From JAGQWW01 sp041392845 (GTDB lineage Bacteria > Bacteroidota > Bacteroidia > Chitinophagales > Saprospiraceae): a stretch of DNA of 64,000 bases. The DNA lies in assembly GCA_041392845.1 (NCBI GenBank), contig JAWKLG010000013.1:1-64000 (forward strand), read 5' to 3'. The notes beneath the pieces were generated by a model. It made no database searches. It saw only the letters and a list, made by a program, of their open reading frames with translations, and was not told the origin of the DNA. Positions 10,258 through 17,544 of this stretch are shown here, piece after piece (within the stretch, counting starts at the first letter, position 1; every line of letters starts with the position of its first letter). The position numbers and the translations under genes are program-made.

Positions 10258-11202
10258 ATGGTACTTTCTAAATTTAAATCTAAAGAAGCGATTTCTGAGC
10301 AAATTCACAGGATACAACAACTGGTCGGCAATACTCCCCTGCTCAGAATAAAAGGCATATATGATAAGCCAGGAATAGAAATTTATGCTAAACTCGAATG
10401 GCAGCAAATTGGCGGCAGTATTAAAACCAGACCTGCTTTTGAAATCATCAAAAGTGCTATTAAATCCGGCCAACTTGGAAATGGTCAGACGCTTTTGGAT
10501 GCTACCAGTGGAAACACGGGAATCGCGTTTGCCTCAATTGGTGCTGCACTAGGAATACCAGTAACCCTCTGTTTACCTGAAAACGCTTCCACCGAAAGAA
10601 AAAGAATCCTGAAGGCTTTAGGAGCTGCCATTATTTACACCTCCAAATTTGACGGAACAGATGGGGCGCAAGAAAAAGCCAGATTACTTGCATTGGAACA
10701 ACCAGAGAATTATTTCTATGCAGATCAATATTCAAATGACAATAATTGGAAAGCCCATTATAAAACGACAGCTCCGGAAATTTGGCATCAAACAAGTGGT
10801 CGAATTACCCATTTTATAACCGGAATTGGTACAACCGGCACCTTCACTGGAACTTCCCGTGGATTGAAAGATAAGAACCCAAATATTCAGGTCATTAGCA
10901 TGCAACCAGACAACCCCATGCACGGACTTGAAGGATGGAAACATCTTGAAACCGCAAAAGTACCTGGAATTTATAATCCATCCCTTGCAGATTCCAATTT
11001 AGAAGTAGATACAATTGAAGCGTATGAGATGATTCAAAAAATAGCCCATACGCTGGGACTATTAGTAAGCCCATCATCAGCAGCTAATCTTGTAGGAGCC
11101 GTTAAACTCGCCAAATCAATAGACCAGGGAGTTATCGTAACTACTTTTCCTGATAATGCTGAAAAATACAGTGAAGTAATCAATCATATTTTTAATGATT
11201 AA
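10258..11202 (+). CDS. cysM: Cysteine synthase, CysM type (probably uses a protein thiocarboxylate)
   Basis: A PLP fold-type II enzyme of 314 residues. The PLP lysine lies in GGSIKTRPAFE (K56), the substrate loop is TSGNTG (83-88) and the PLP-phosphate loop is GIGTTGT (189-195). It resembles the actinobacterial CysM, which takes O-phosphoserine and a sulfur-carrier thiocarboxylate rather than free sulfide; the neighbours (JAMM protease, ubiquitin-like carrier, MoeZ-like enzyme) make that reading strong. The next gene starts 10 bases after the stop, so the four genes form one operon. The acceptor substrate (O-phosphoserine or O-acetylserine) is not settled by the sequence. Confidence 0.88.
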   Translation: MVLSKFKSKEAISEQIHRIQQLVGNTPLLRIKGIYDKPGIEIYAKLEWQQIGGSIKTRPAFEIIKSAIKSGQLGNGQTLLDATSGNTGIAFASIGAALGIPVTLCLPENASTERKRILKALGAAIIYTSKFDGTDGAQEKARLLALEQPENYFYADQYSNDNNWKAHYKTTAPEIWHQTSGRITHFITGIGTTGTFTGTSRGLKDKNPNIQVISMQPDNPMHGLEGWKHLETAKVPGIYNPSLADSNLEVDTIEAYEMIQKIAHTLGLLVSPSSAANLVGAVKLAKSIDQGVIVTTFPDNAEKYSEVINHIFND

Positions 11203-11212
11203 ATAAATTGAA

Positions 11213-11653
11213 ATGAAGGCTACAGTTTATATAACAGAAGAAGTTGAAAAATTTATTCAAAACCACGGAGCGGAATATTTCCCGAATGAATGTTGTGGTT
11301 TTTTATACGGAAAAGAAGGGGACAAAAGGGAAATCACCCTTGCTAAAAGAGTGGATAATTCAAAAGAAGGTGACCAAAGAAGAAGGTTCGAAATAAGTCC
11401 CAAGGACTATATGGATGCAGAGCGATTTGCTATTCTAAATGACCTGGACCTTTTAGGGATATACCACTCCCATCCAAATCACCCGGCTATTGCTTCAGAA
11501 CACGATTTGGCAAAGGCAATGCCCTTCTTTTCTTACCTTATAATATCCGTGAATGAAGGTATACCCGGCGATTTAAAATCATGGAAGCTTGAAAATGATG
11601 AGAGAAAATTCACAGAAGAGCATGTTGAAGTAAAGTATTTAATAGAAAAATAA
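11213..11653 (+). CDS. JAMM/Mov34 (Mec-type) zinc metalloprotease
   Basis: A protein of 146 residues spanning one JAB/MPN domain. The JAMM residues are all present: E26 in NECCGFLYG, H85 and H87 in YHSHPNHP, S95 and D98 in IASEHD. In Mycobacterium the homologue (Mec) releases cysteine from the CysO-Cys adduct; in the Wolinella and Pseudomonas thiocarboxylate systems the homologues trim residues after the carrier's GG. Here both roles are plausible, because the carrier encoded next door ends in GG plus two residues. There is no signal peptide, so it acts in the cytoplasm. Confidence 0.88.
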   Translation: MKATVYITEEVEKFIQNHGAEYFPNECCGFLYGKEGDKREITLAKRVDNSKEGDQRRRFEISPKDYMDAERFAILNDLDLLGIYHSHPNHPAIASEHDLAKAMPFFSYLIISVNEGIPGDLKSWKLENDERKFTEEHVEVKYLIEK

Positions 11654-11686
11654 ATTATCCCATTTACACTTTAAAATCAATAAACA

Positions 11687-11965
11687 ATGGCTACCATTTT
11701 AATTCCAACCCCGCTTAGAAAATTCACCGAAAACAATTCAAAAGTTGAAACCGGTGGAATCACCATCAAAGACGCCATCCAAGATCTGGCTACTAAATAC
11801 GCTGGATTGTCGAAACACCTGTTAGATGAAAATGGAAATATCCGTTCATTCATCAGAGTCTATCTTGGAGATGAAGACATCAATGCCCTGGAAAAAGATG
11901 CTACAGTAATATATAATGACTCCATAATAAGCATCGTTCCTGCGATTGCAGGAGGAAGCATTTAG
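11687..11965 (+). CDS. Ubiquitin-like sulfur-carrier protein (CysO/MoaD/ThiS family)
   Basis: A 92-residue beta-grasp protein with the family's VYLGDEDINALEKDATVIYNDS-type core and the C-terminus AIAGGSI. The family's working end is a bare Gly-Gly that is adenylated and converted to a thiocarboxylate. Here two residues (Ser-Ile) follow the GG, so the gene product should need trimming, most simply by the JAMM protease encoded just upstream. The gene lies 33 bases after that protease gene and 57 bases before the E1-like gene. The family is certain; use in cysteine synthesis is inferred from the operon. Confidence 0.87.
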   Translation: MATILIPTPLRKFTENNSKVETGGITIKDAIQDLATKYAGLSKHLLDENGNIRSFIRVYLGDEDINALEKDATVIYNDSIISIVPAIAGGSI

Positions 11966-12022
11966 AACATTTTTTTATTTGATGAATATTCAGGAATTTC
12001 AAGCAAAATAAAATTTAAAATA

Positions 12023-13165
12023 ATGAGTAATTCTATAAGCCAACTCAGCCCTGAAGAACTTGCAAGGTACTCCAGACATGTAATCATACCGGAATTTGGA
12101 CTTGAAGGTCAGTTAAAACTTAAAAACTCAAATGTCCTCGTAATTGGTTCAGGAGGATTGGGAAGCCCGGTACTTTTATATCTGGCTGCGGCAGGAGTTG
12201 GTCATATCGGCATCGTCGACTTTGATACAGTTGATGATAGCAACTTGCAACGGCAGGTTTTATTTACCGTCGACGACCTTGGGGCATCCAAAGCAGAAAC
12301 AGCCAAAGAACGATTATTAAAGTTGAATCCCCATATAAGAATAACGGTTTTCAAGGAGCGATTTACCAGTGAAAATGCATTGGAGATTATAAAGGATTTT
12401 GACGTCGTAGCAGACGGAACGGACAATTTCCCAACCAGATACCTGGTAAATGATGCCTGCGTATTGGCCGGAAAGGTAAATGTTTATGCATCCATCTTCA
12501 GATTTGAAGGTCAGGTTTCAGTTTTTAATTATTTAAAAGAGGACGGTACCCGAGGTCCTAATTACCGTGATATGTTTCCGGAACCACCACCTCCGGGTTT
12601 GGTACCAAATTGCAGCGAAGGTGGAGTTCTCGGAGTTCTTCCCGGGATTATAGGTTCTCTACAGGCAAATGAAGTCATTAAAGTTATTACCGGAGTGGGA
12701 GACCCCTTAGTTGGAAGGCTATTTCTTTTTGATGCCGCTTCATTTACTACCCGGATTTTGAAAGTTCATTCAAATCCTGAAACCAAAATAGAAGGTCTAA
12801 TTGATTACGAACAGTTCTGTGGCATAGGTCCTGATCCAAAATCTGAGGTCAAAGAAATAACTGTGCAAGAATTGTATGATTTCAAGACTAAAGGGATAGA
12901 CTTCCAATTGATAGATGTGAGGGAGCCTCATGAATTCCAAATTGGAAATATTGAAGGCGAACTCATTCCACTTGGGGTAATATCAGAATCGGCACCAAAG
13001 ATTTCAAAAGATAAACCGGTGATAATTCATTGCAGAAGCGGTGTGCGAAGTGCTAAAGCCATCCGTGAACTGGAAGATACATTTGGTTTCGACAATTTAT
13101 ACAATTTAAAAGGAGGCATTCTTGCCTGGAGCAAGGAAATTGATACTTCCATTCCTTCGTATTAA
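12023..13165 (+). CDS. moeZ: MoeZ-like E1 activating enzyme with C-terminal rhodanese domain
   Basis: 380 residues. Residues 1-245 form a ThiF/MoeB adenylation domain with the nucleotide loop GSGGLGSP (42-49), the NLQRQ motif (74-78) and the conserved Cys in VPNCSEGG (C197). Residues about 275-376 form a rhodanese domain with active-site loop CRSGVR (C337). This two-domain form adenylates the C-terminal Gly of a ubiquitin-like carrier and passes it sulfur from the rhodanese persulfide. It is the last gene of the cysM operon and is followed by a clear terminator. It might also serve molybdopterin or thiamine carriers encoded elsewhere. Confidence 0.88.
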   Translation: MSNSISQLSPEELARYSRHVIIPEFGLEGQLKLKNSNVLVIGSGGLGSPVLLYLAAAGVGHIGIVDFDTVDDSNLQRQVLFTVDDLGASKAETAKERLLKLNPHIRITVFKERFTSENALEIIKDFDVVADGTDNFPTRYLVNDACVLAGKVNVYASIFRFEGQVSVFNYLKEDGTRGPNYRDMFPEPPPPGLVPNCSEGGVLGVLPGIIGSLQANEVIKVITGVGDPLVGRLFLFDAASFTTRILKVHSNPETKIEGLIDYEQFCGIGPDPKSEVKEITVQELYDFKTKGIDFQLIDVREPHEFQIGNIEGELIPLGVISESAPKISKDKPVIIHCRSGVRSAKAIRELEDTFGFDNLYNLKGGILAWSKEIDTSIPSY

Positions 13166-13185
13166 CCACTTTCGAATATACTTTC

Positions 13186-13221
13186 ATCCCGATTCGATAC
13201 CTTTCGAATCGGGATTTTTTT
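13186..13221 (+). terminator. Intrinsic terminator of the cysM-moeZ operon
   Basis: The 12-bp arms ATCCCGATTCGA (13186-13197) and TCGAATCGGGAT (13204-13215) are followed by a run of Ts, 20 bases after the moeZ stop. Confidence 0.8.
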
Positions 13222-13290
13222 ACGAAAGAAGAAACTTCCTTTAAACATTTCGTCCTAAATTGGCGTCTCAATACCATAAAAAACCAACTT

Positions 13291-13836
13291 ATGCGCTTAC
13301 ATGGATTTATGATTTTATCTGCTATTGTTCTTCTTAGTGCTTGCAGTCCTAAGAATGCAAAAGTTATGGAAGACAAAAAGGAAACCACTGAGGTTCAAGA
13401 GGAAGCGGTTAAACCCCAAAAATCGGAAACACCCAAAGCCAAACCGGCATTTTCAGCAGCTGGAATAAAAAGAACTCCGTGCTATGGAAAATGTAAAGTT
13501 TATGAAGTGAATTTTTATGCAAAAGGTTATGCGACCTATGAGGGAAAATCCAATGTAAAAAAGATAGGTAAATACAGAGCCGAACTAGGAATGGAACAAG
13601 CCAGACTTATTCTTGAAAAAGCGCAAGAAGCTGGTTACTTCGAAGCAGAAAATGAATATCCGGCAGATGGTAAAACTATTCCGGATTTCCCTTATACTAT
13701 AACTTATGTGCAGTTAGGAGAAGAGCGAAAAGAAATAAAAAATAATTATGATGCTCCTCAGGCTATTCTGGATTTTGAAGCTTACCTTGATGAAGTAGCT
13801 TCATCGCTCGATTGGAAAGAAGAAAAAGGGCAATAA
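13291..13836 (+). CDS. DUF6438 lipoprotein
   Basis: 181 residues. The N-terminus is a lipoprotein signal with lipobox LLSAC (C18), followed by a Lys/Glu/Pro-rich linker to about residue 60. The rest is a DUF6438-like domain: the signature RTPCYGKCKVYEV, then a glycine-turn stretch (FYAKGYATYEG) and a YTITYVQLG strand. The family is periplasmic or outer-membrane anchored and its function is not known. The gene stands alone between two terminators. Confidence 0.8.
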   Translation: MRLHGFMILSAIVLLSACSPKNAKVMEDKKETTEVQEEAVKPQKSETPKAKPAFSAAGIKRTPCYGKCKVYEVNFYAKGYATYEGKSNVKKIGKYRAELGMEQARLILEKAQEAGYFEAENEYPADGKTIPDFPYTITYVQLGEERKEIKNNYDAPQAILDFEAYLDEVASSLDWKEEKGQ

Positions 13837-13838
13837 AT

Positions 13839-13875
13839 AAAAAAGCGGCCATCTCAGAGAAATGGCCGCTTTTTT
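13839..13875. terminator. Bidirectional terminator between the DUF6438 gene and secG
   Basis: AAAAAGCGGCCAT and ATGGCCGCTTTTT form a 13-bp stem with A- and T-runs on both sides, between two convergent genes. Confidence 0.85.
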
Positions 13876-13892
13876 ATTTGGTAAAGTTTCAA

Positions 13893-14159
13893 TTATTGCG
13901 ACTGTAGAGGAGTAGTATCAATTTCTCCGCCACCACCAATCATCAGGGTAGTAATGATACACAATACGAAAAGCGCAACTGCTAAATACCAGGTCGCTTT
14001 TTCGATAAAATCTGCAGATTTGGCAGCTCCAAACATCTGATTTGCCTGGGTACCACCAAAAGTTGAATCTACTCCACCACCTTTTGGATTTTGAATAAGG
14101 ACCGCGCCGATAAGCAAGATAGATACTAGCGCAATCAAGATGGTCATACCGGTAATCAT
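13893..14159 (-). CDS. secG: Preprotein translocase subunit SecG
   Basis: A small inner-membrane protein with two transmembrane segments and the family motif LIQNPKGGG followed by FGGTQANQMFG. SecG assists SecYE in protein export. I start it at the ATG at 14159 (MITGMTILIALV, 88 residues), one base after the stop of the upstream TPR gene; the longer frame from 14204 would run back into that gene with charged, non-family residues. The ATG at 14147 is a further possibility. It is cotranscribed with the TPR gene. Confidence 0.88.
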   Translation of the reverse strand: MITGMTILIALVSILLIGAVLIQNPKGGGVDSTFGGTQANQMFGAAKSADFIEKATWYLAVALFVLCIITTLMIGGGGEIDTTPLQSQ

Positions 14160-14160
14160 A

Positions 14161-15243
14161 TTATGAATTTTTAAGATTTTCAATTTGAAGCGCAAAGAAC
14201 GCACTTTTTTCGGGATATTTCAAAATCAATTGCTCATACATTTCAATTGCCTGAGCATAATTCTCTTGTTTTACCAACAATTCTGCCAAAGTTTCGGAAA
14301 CAATACCGGATTTTAACTTTAGACTTCTCTTTGCAAGTGAAACGGCATCGGATTTTTTCTCTTTTTCCTCTGAATCCCCTCTTACCTCCGATTCCTCTTC
14401 TTCTACGGCATCAAATACATATTGTTCCAAAGCATCAAATTCAATTTCAAAATTTTTACGCTGGTCTTTCCAACTTTCAAAACTTTCCTTTGGCAAAGGT
14501 TTGGGTGATCCTGCACCTTCAAGTTCTCCATCTTTATTTTCCTCCTTTGGAACTTCTTCTTCCTGATTGTTGCCTTTATGTTTTAAAAGCTTTTTCAGGT
14601 TCTTCATTTGCTCCGGTTCTCTTTGAGTTTCTTCTGACTGAGTCGATTCCTTATTAAAAGGTAAAAGGTTCTCACTTGTATTGATTTCTTCAGCGCGAAC
14701 TATTCCTGAAAATAATTTAGCAACATGAGACAGGTACTTTTCAAACATCCCATCGAAGGCCTGTAAAGGTTCCTCTGCTTCTTTATTTATTTCCGTAGTT
14801 TGAACCAAAGTATTTGATGCAGAAGCAGATTCAAGACTTTCAACTGCTTCATCTAACCATTCATATTTATTTTCCTCCTCCCTTTCTTCTATCTCCGCAT
14901 CTGGTTTCCTTTCAATGTCTGTTTCCTCTTTCTCAGTCTGAATGGATGGAACAGAAATCTCCAAACCTTCAGGAGCCAACTTTACATTTGAAGTTTGTTT
15001 TAATTCAAGGCCAGGATTTTTCAACAATTCATAAATCCTGGCTCTGTCTATCGCATAAACGGATGCTTCCCGAAGGTTTTTTTCAAAATCGGGATGGCTA
15101 TCCATTTTGCTTTTCAACAACAACAAAATCCTTAAATTGATGGAATTGGGATATTGAAGTACCATACCTTTCAACTCTTGATAATTGATGCGGTAGAGAT
15201 GAGATGGTTCTTTTATAAATTCAGTGAAATTCTCGAGATTCAT
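14161..15243 (-). CDS. TPR-containing hypothetical protein upstream of secG
   Basis: 360 residues, no signal peptide. The N-terminal 90 residues are helical (a motif of the type FIKEPSHLYRINYQELKGM). The middle (about 100-300) is low-complexity and rich in Glu, Lys and Ser, probably disordered. The C-terminus (about 305-360) is a TPR pair: LAELLVKQENYAQAIEMYE then LILKYPEKSAFFALQI. Proteins of this shape precede secG in related genomes; the function is not known. It is followed directly by secG. Confidence 0.72.
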   Translation of the reverse strand: MNLENFTEFIKEPSHLYRINYQELKGMVLQYPNSINLRILLLLKSKMDSHPDFEKNLREASVYAIDRARIYELLKNPGLELKQTSNVKLAPEGLEISVPSIQTEKEETDIERKPDAEIEEREEENKYEWLDEAVESLESASASNTLVQTTEINKEAEEPLQAFDGMFEKYLSHVAKLFSGIVRAEEINTSENLLPFNKESTQSEETQREPEQMKNLKKLLKHKGNNQEEEVPKEENKDGELEGAGSPKPLPKESFESWKDQRKNFEIEFDALEQYVFDAVEEEESEVRGDSEEKEKKSDAVSLAKRSLKLKSGIVSETLAELLVKQENYAQAIEMYEQLILKYPEKSAFFALQIENLKNS

Positions 15244-15309
15244 TCCTAGGTTTTGGATTGAAAGGTAAAATTACGGCTTTTTTTAAAGGAGGCCTATTTA
15301 AAACCTATT

Positions 15310-15897
15310 TTAATCATTTGACAAATTATCCAGAAAGATTTTCATTTTTTCTATAGCCCTTCCCCTGTGGCTGATTTTATTTTTTTCTTCTGAAGACATC
15401 TCCGAAAACGTCATTTCATATCCCTCAGGTTGGAATAAGGGATCATACCCAAATCCGTCCGTTCCGGATAGTTCCGTTCTAATAGATCCTTCTACTGTTC
15501 CTTCAAAAAAATGGGTTTGGCCATTTAAAATCAGAGCGATCACACATTTGAACCGAGCCTTTCTATTGCTTTTTCCTTCCAGGTTTTTCAATAACAAGGC
15601 ATTGTTTTTTTCATCACTATTTGGAATACCTCCATACCTGGCTGAGTAAACTCCGGGTTCTCCATTTAAAGCATCCACTTGCAATCCACTATCGTCAGAG
15701 AAACAATTTTCCTGATAATTTTGCCAAATATATTGGGCCTTTTGAAGTGCATTTTCTTTAAAAGTTTCTCCTGTTTCTGGAATATCTACATCACAGTGGA
15801 TGTCCTTGAGGGTTTTGATGGTATAAAGGCCTTCCAGCATTGAGGAAACTTCAGAAGCTTTATGGGCGTTTCCGGTAGCCATTATTAATGTCTGCAT
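15310..15897 (-). CDS. rdgB: XTP/dITP diphosphatase (RdgB/HAM1 family)
   Basis: 195 residues, the family length. It begins with the substrate loop MATGNAHKASE and holds FSDDSGLQVDAL (metal-binding acidic residues), PGVYSARYGG, GFGYDPLFQPEG and the C-terminal SHRGRAI. The enzyme hydrolyses non-canonical purine triphosphates such as dITP and XTP to monophosphates to keep them out of DNA. A perfect -7 element TAGTTTTG lies at 15917-15924 on the minus strand, although no good -33 partner is seen. Confidence 0.93.
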   Translation of the reverse strand: MQTLIMATGNAHKASEVSSMLEGLYTIKTLKDIHCDVDIPETGETFKENALQKAQYIWQNYQENCFSDDSGLQVDALNGEPGVYSARYGGIPNSDEKNNALLLKNLEGKSNRKARFKCVIALILNGQTHFFEGTVEGSIRTELSGTDGFGYDPLFQPEGYEMTFSEMSSEEKNKISHRGRAIEKMKIFLDNLSND

Positions 15898-16034
15898 ACA
15901 TTATTTTTTATTTTGCAAAACTAGTATCCTATTTCAAAATGTAACCACAGTTCCAAATGAATTATAGATTTGTTTAAAAAAGCGGTTCAATGAAACTTTT
16001 TTTATAAAAATGAATTAAAAGAATAAAATAGTAA

Positions 16035-16721
16035 TTGATGCATCTTGATATTCTCAGACTTACCCGATTCTCATTATTGATATTTTGTTTAAGCGCTTTT
16101 CCCTTGATGGCCTTTAGTCCACCACAAGCAAGCATTCAAATTGCTTTGGTAAAATACAATGGAGGAGGTGACTGGTATTCCATCGTTGATGCATTGGAAA
16201 ACCTTGCTAATTTTTGTAATAAAAACCTCGGGACCAACATAGATCCAAACTACGCCACAGTTGAAGTAGGTAGTGCCGACGTATACAATTATCCATTTCT
16301 ATTTATGACTGGTCACGGTAATGTCGTTTTTTCAGACCAGGAAGCAGAAAACCTTAGGAATTATTTGATGGCAGGTGGTTTTATTTTTATTGACGATGAT
16401 TATGGAATGGATCCTTTTATAAAACCTGCTTTAAAAAAGGTTTTCCCCGAGCAGGAATTGGTAGAGCTGCCTTTTGAGCACCCGATTTACCATCAAAAAT
16501 ATCAATTCGAAAATGGAATGCCCAAAGCACATGAGCATGATGGTAAGGCACCAAAAGCATATGGATTATTTCATGAAGGGAGGTTGGTTTGTTACTATGC
16601 AACGGAAAGCAATATTAGTGATGGTTGGGAAAGCCAGCCTGTGCATAAAGATCCTGAGGAAATCAGACAAATATCTTTAAAGATGGGTGCAAATATTATT
16701 CAATATAGTTTTCAGCAATAA
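16035..16721 (+). CDS. DUF4159 family exported protein
   Basis: 228 residues with an N-terminal hydrophobic segment (residues 10-28) that looks like a signal peptide. The rest matches DUF4159: IALVKYNGGGDWYS, the FLFMTGHGNVVFSDQEAENLRNYLMAGGFIFIDDDYG block typical of a flavodoxin-like/ThuA-like fold, then HPIYHQKYQF. The function is unknown; members are often found beside MoxR/VWA-type gene sets, which are not adjacent here. It converges with the PspC gene with one base between the stops. Confidence 0.82.
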   Translation: MMHLDILRLTRFSLLIFCLSAFPLMAFSPPQASIQIALVKYNGGGDWYSIVDALENLANFCNKNLGTNIDPNYATVEVGSADVYNYPFLFMTGHGNVVFSDQEAENLRNYLMAGGFIFIDDDYGMDPFIKPALKKVFPEQELVELPFEHPIYHQKYQFENGMPKAHEHDGKAPKAYGLFHEGRLVCYYATESNISDGWESQPVHKDPEEIRQISLKMGANIIQYSFQQ

Positions 16722-16722
16722 G

Positions 16723-16938
16723 CTATTCCCAAACCAAATTTCTGGCTGCTTTAAGATACTTTTTGATGTTCAACCAAAAGGCTAGAAATAAATAGACGAT
16801 TATAGGAGATCCAAGGGCTACAAAATTAATGTAGATGAAAAATACTCTTACCCTTGAAGTAGCAATTCCCATTTTCTCGCCAATATAAGTGCATACTCCA
16901 AATGCAGACCTTTCTACCAATTTTCTTAATTGCTCCAT
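16723..16938 (-). CDS. Small PspC-domain membrane protein
   Basis: 71 residues. The PspC-like signature is seen as FGVCTYIGEKMGIATSRVR followed by one long hydrophobic segment (FFIYINFVALGSPIIVYLFLAFWL). PspC proteins sense or respond to membrane stress together with PspA-type partners; no such partner is in the window. Confidence 0.82.
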   Translation of the reverse strand: MEQLRKLVERSAFGVCTYIGEKMGIATSRVRVFFIYINFVALGSPIIVYLFLAFWLNIKKYLKAARNLVWE

Positions 16939-17042
16939 CGAATAAATTTTTACAAAAATAAAGACTTGTCTTCAATAACTCAATTATAAGAATCGGATTG
17001 AATTTTTGTTTATTTGCAAGGCATAAAATTTAACAACAAATC

Positions 17043-17474
17043 ATGATTTGGAAACAATCCTTTTCACTTGAACAGGTAAATGAAATGTCACGCAATACCC
17101 TGTTTGAACATTTAGGGATGGAATTTACTGAAATTGGCCCCGATTTTCTTACTGCTAAAATGCCGGTCGACCATAGAACCAAACAACCTGCTGGATTGCT
17201 TCATGGTGGTGCTTCAGTTGCACTTGCAGAAACTTTGGGGAGTGTTGCCTCTGTCATGTGTCTTCCAGATTTGGAAAAGCAAACCGCAGTAGGTGTAGAA
17301 ATCAATGCCAATCATTTACGTCCTGCGACCAAAGGATATGTTAACGGGACCGTAAGACCTATAAAGATTGGTAAAACCCTCCATATTTGGGAAATCAGAA
17401 TTCAAAACGAAAAAGAAAAGGATATCTGTGTCAGCCGCATTACGATTGCGATAGTTGGTACTGGTATTCTGTAA
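17043..17474 (+). CDS. Hotdog-fold acyl-CoA thioesterase (YdiI/PaaI-like)
   Basis: 143 residues, a single hotdog domain. The family motif is QPAGLLHGGASVALAE, including the catalytic Glu on the central helix, followed by GVEINANHLRPATKGYVNG. YdiI-like enzymes cleave aromatic or DHNA-CoA thioesters; whether this one acts in menaquinone synthesis cannot be told from the sequence. It is a single gene. Confidence 0.85.
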   Translation: MIWKQSFSLEQVNEMSRNTLFEHLGMEFTEIGPDFLTAKMPVDHRTKQPAGLLHGGASVALAETLGSVASVMCLPDLEKQTAVGVEINANHLRPATKGYVNGTVRPIKIGKTLHIWEIRIQNEKEKDICVSRITIAIVGTGIL

Positions 17475-17544
17475 CTTTATTAATTCTTTTGCATTCTCTC
17501 CAAGGAACCCTATCCACATCCAGTATTTCAATTAAACCAGTTCG

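Noticed and set aside
14247..15140. Plus-strand frames of 136 and 108 codons opposite the TPR gene
   Set aside because: They are rich in Leu, Pro and His as expected for the complement of a Glu/Lys-rich gene; no real domain is seen.
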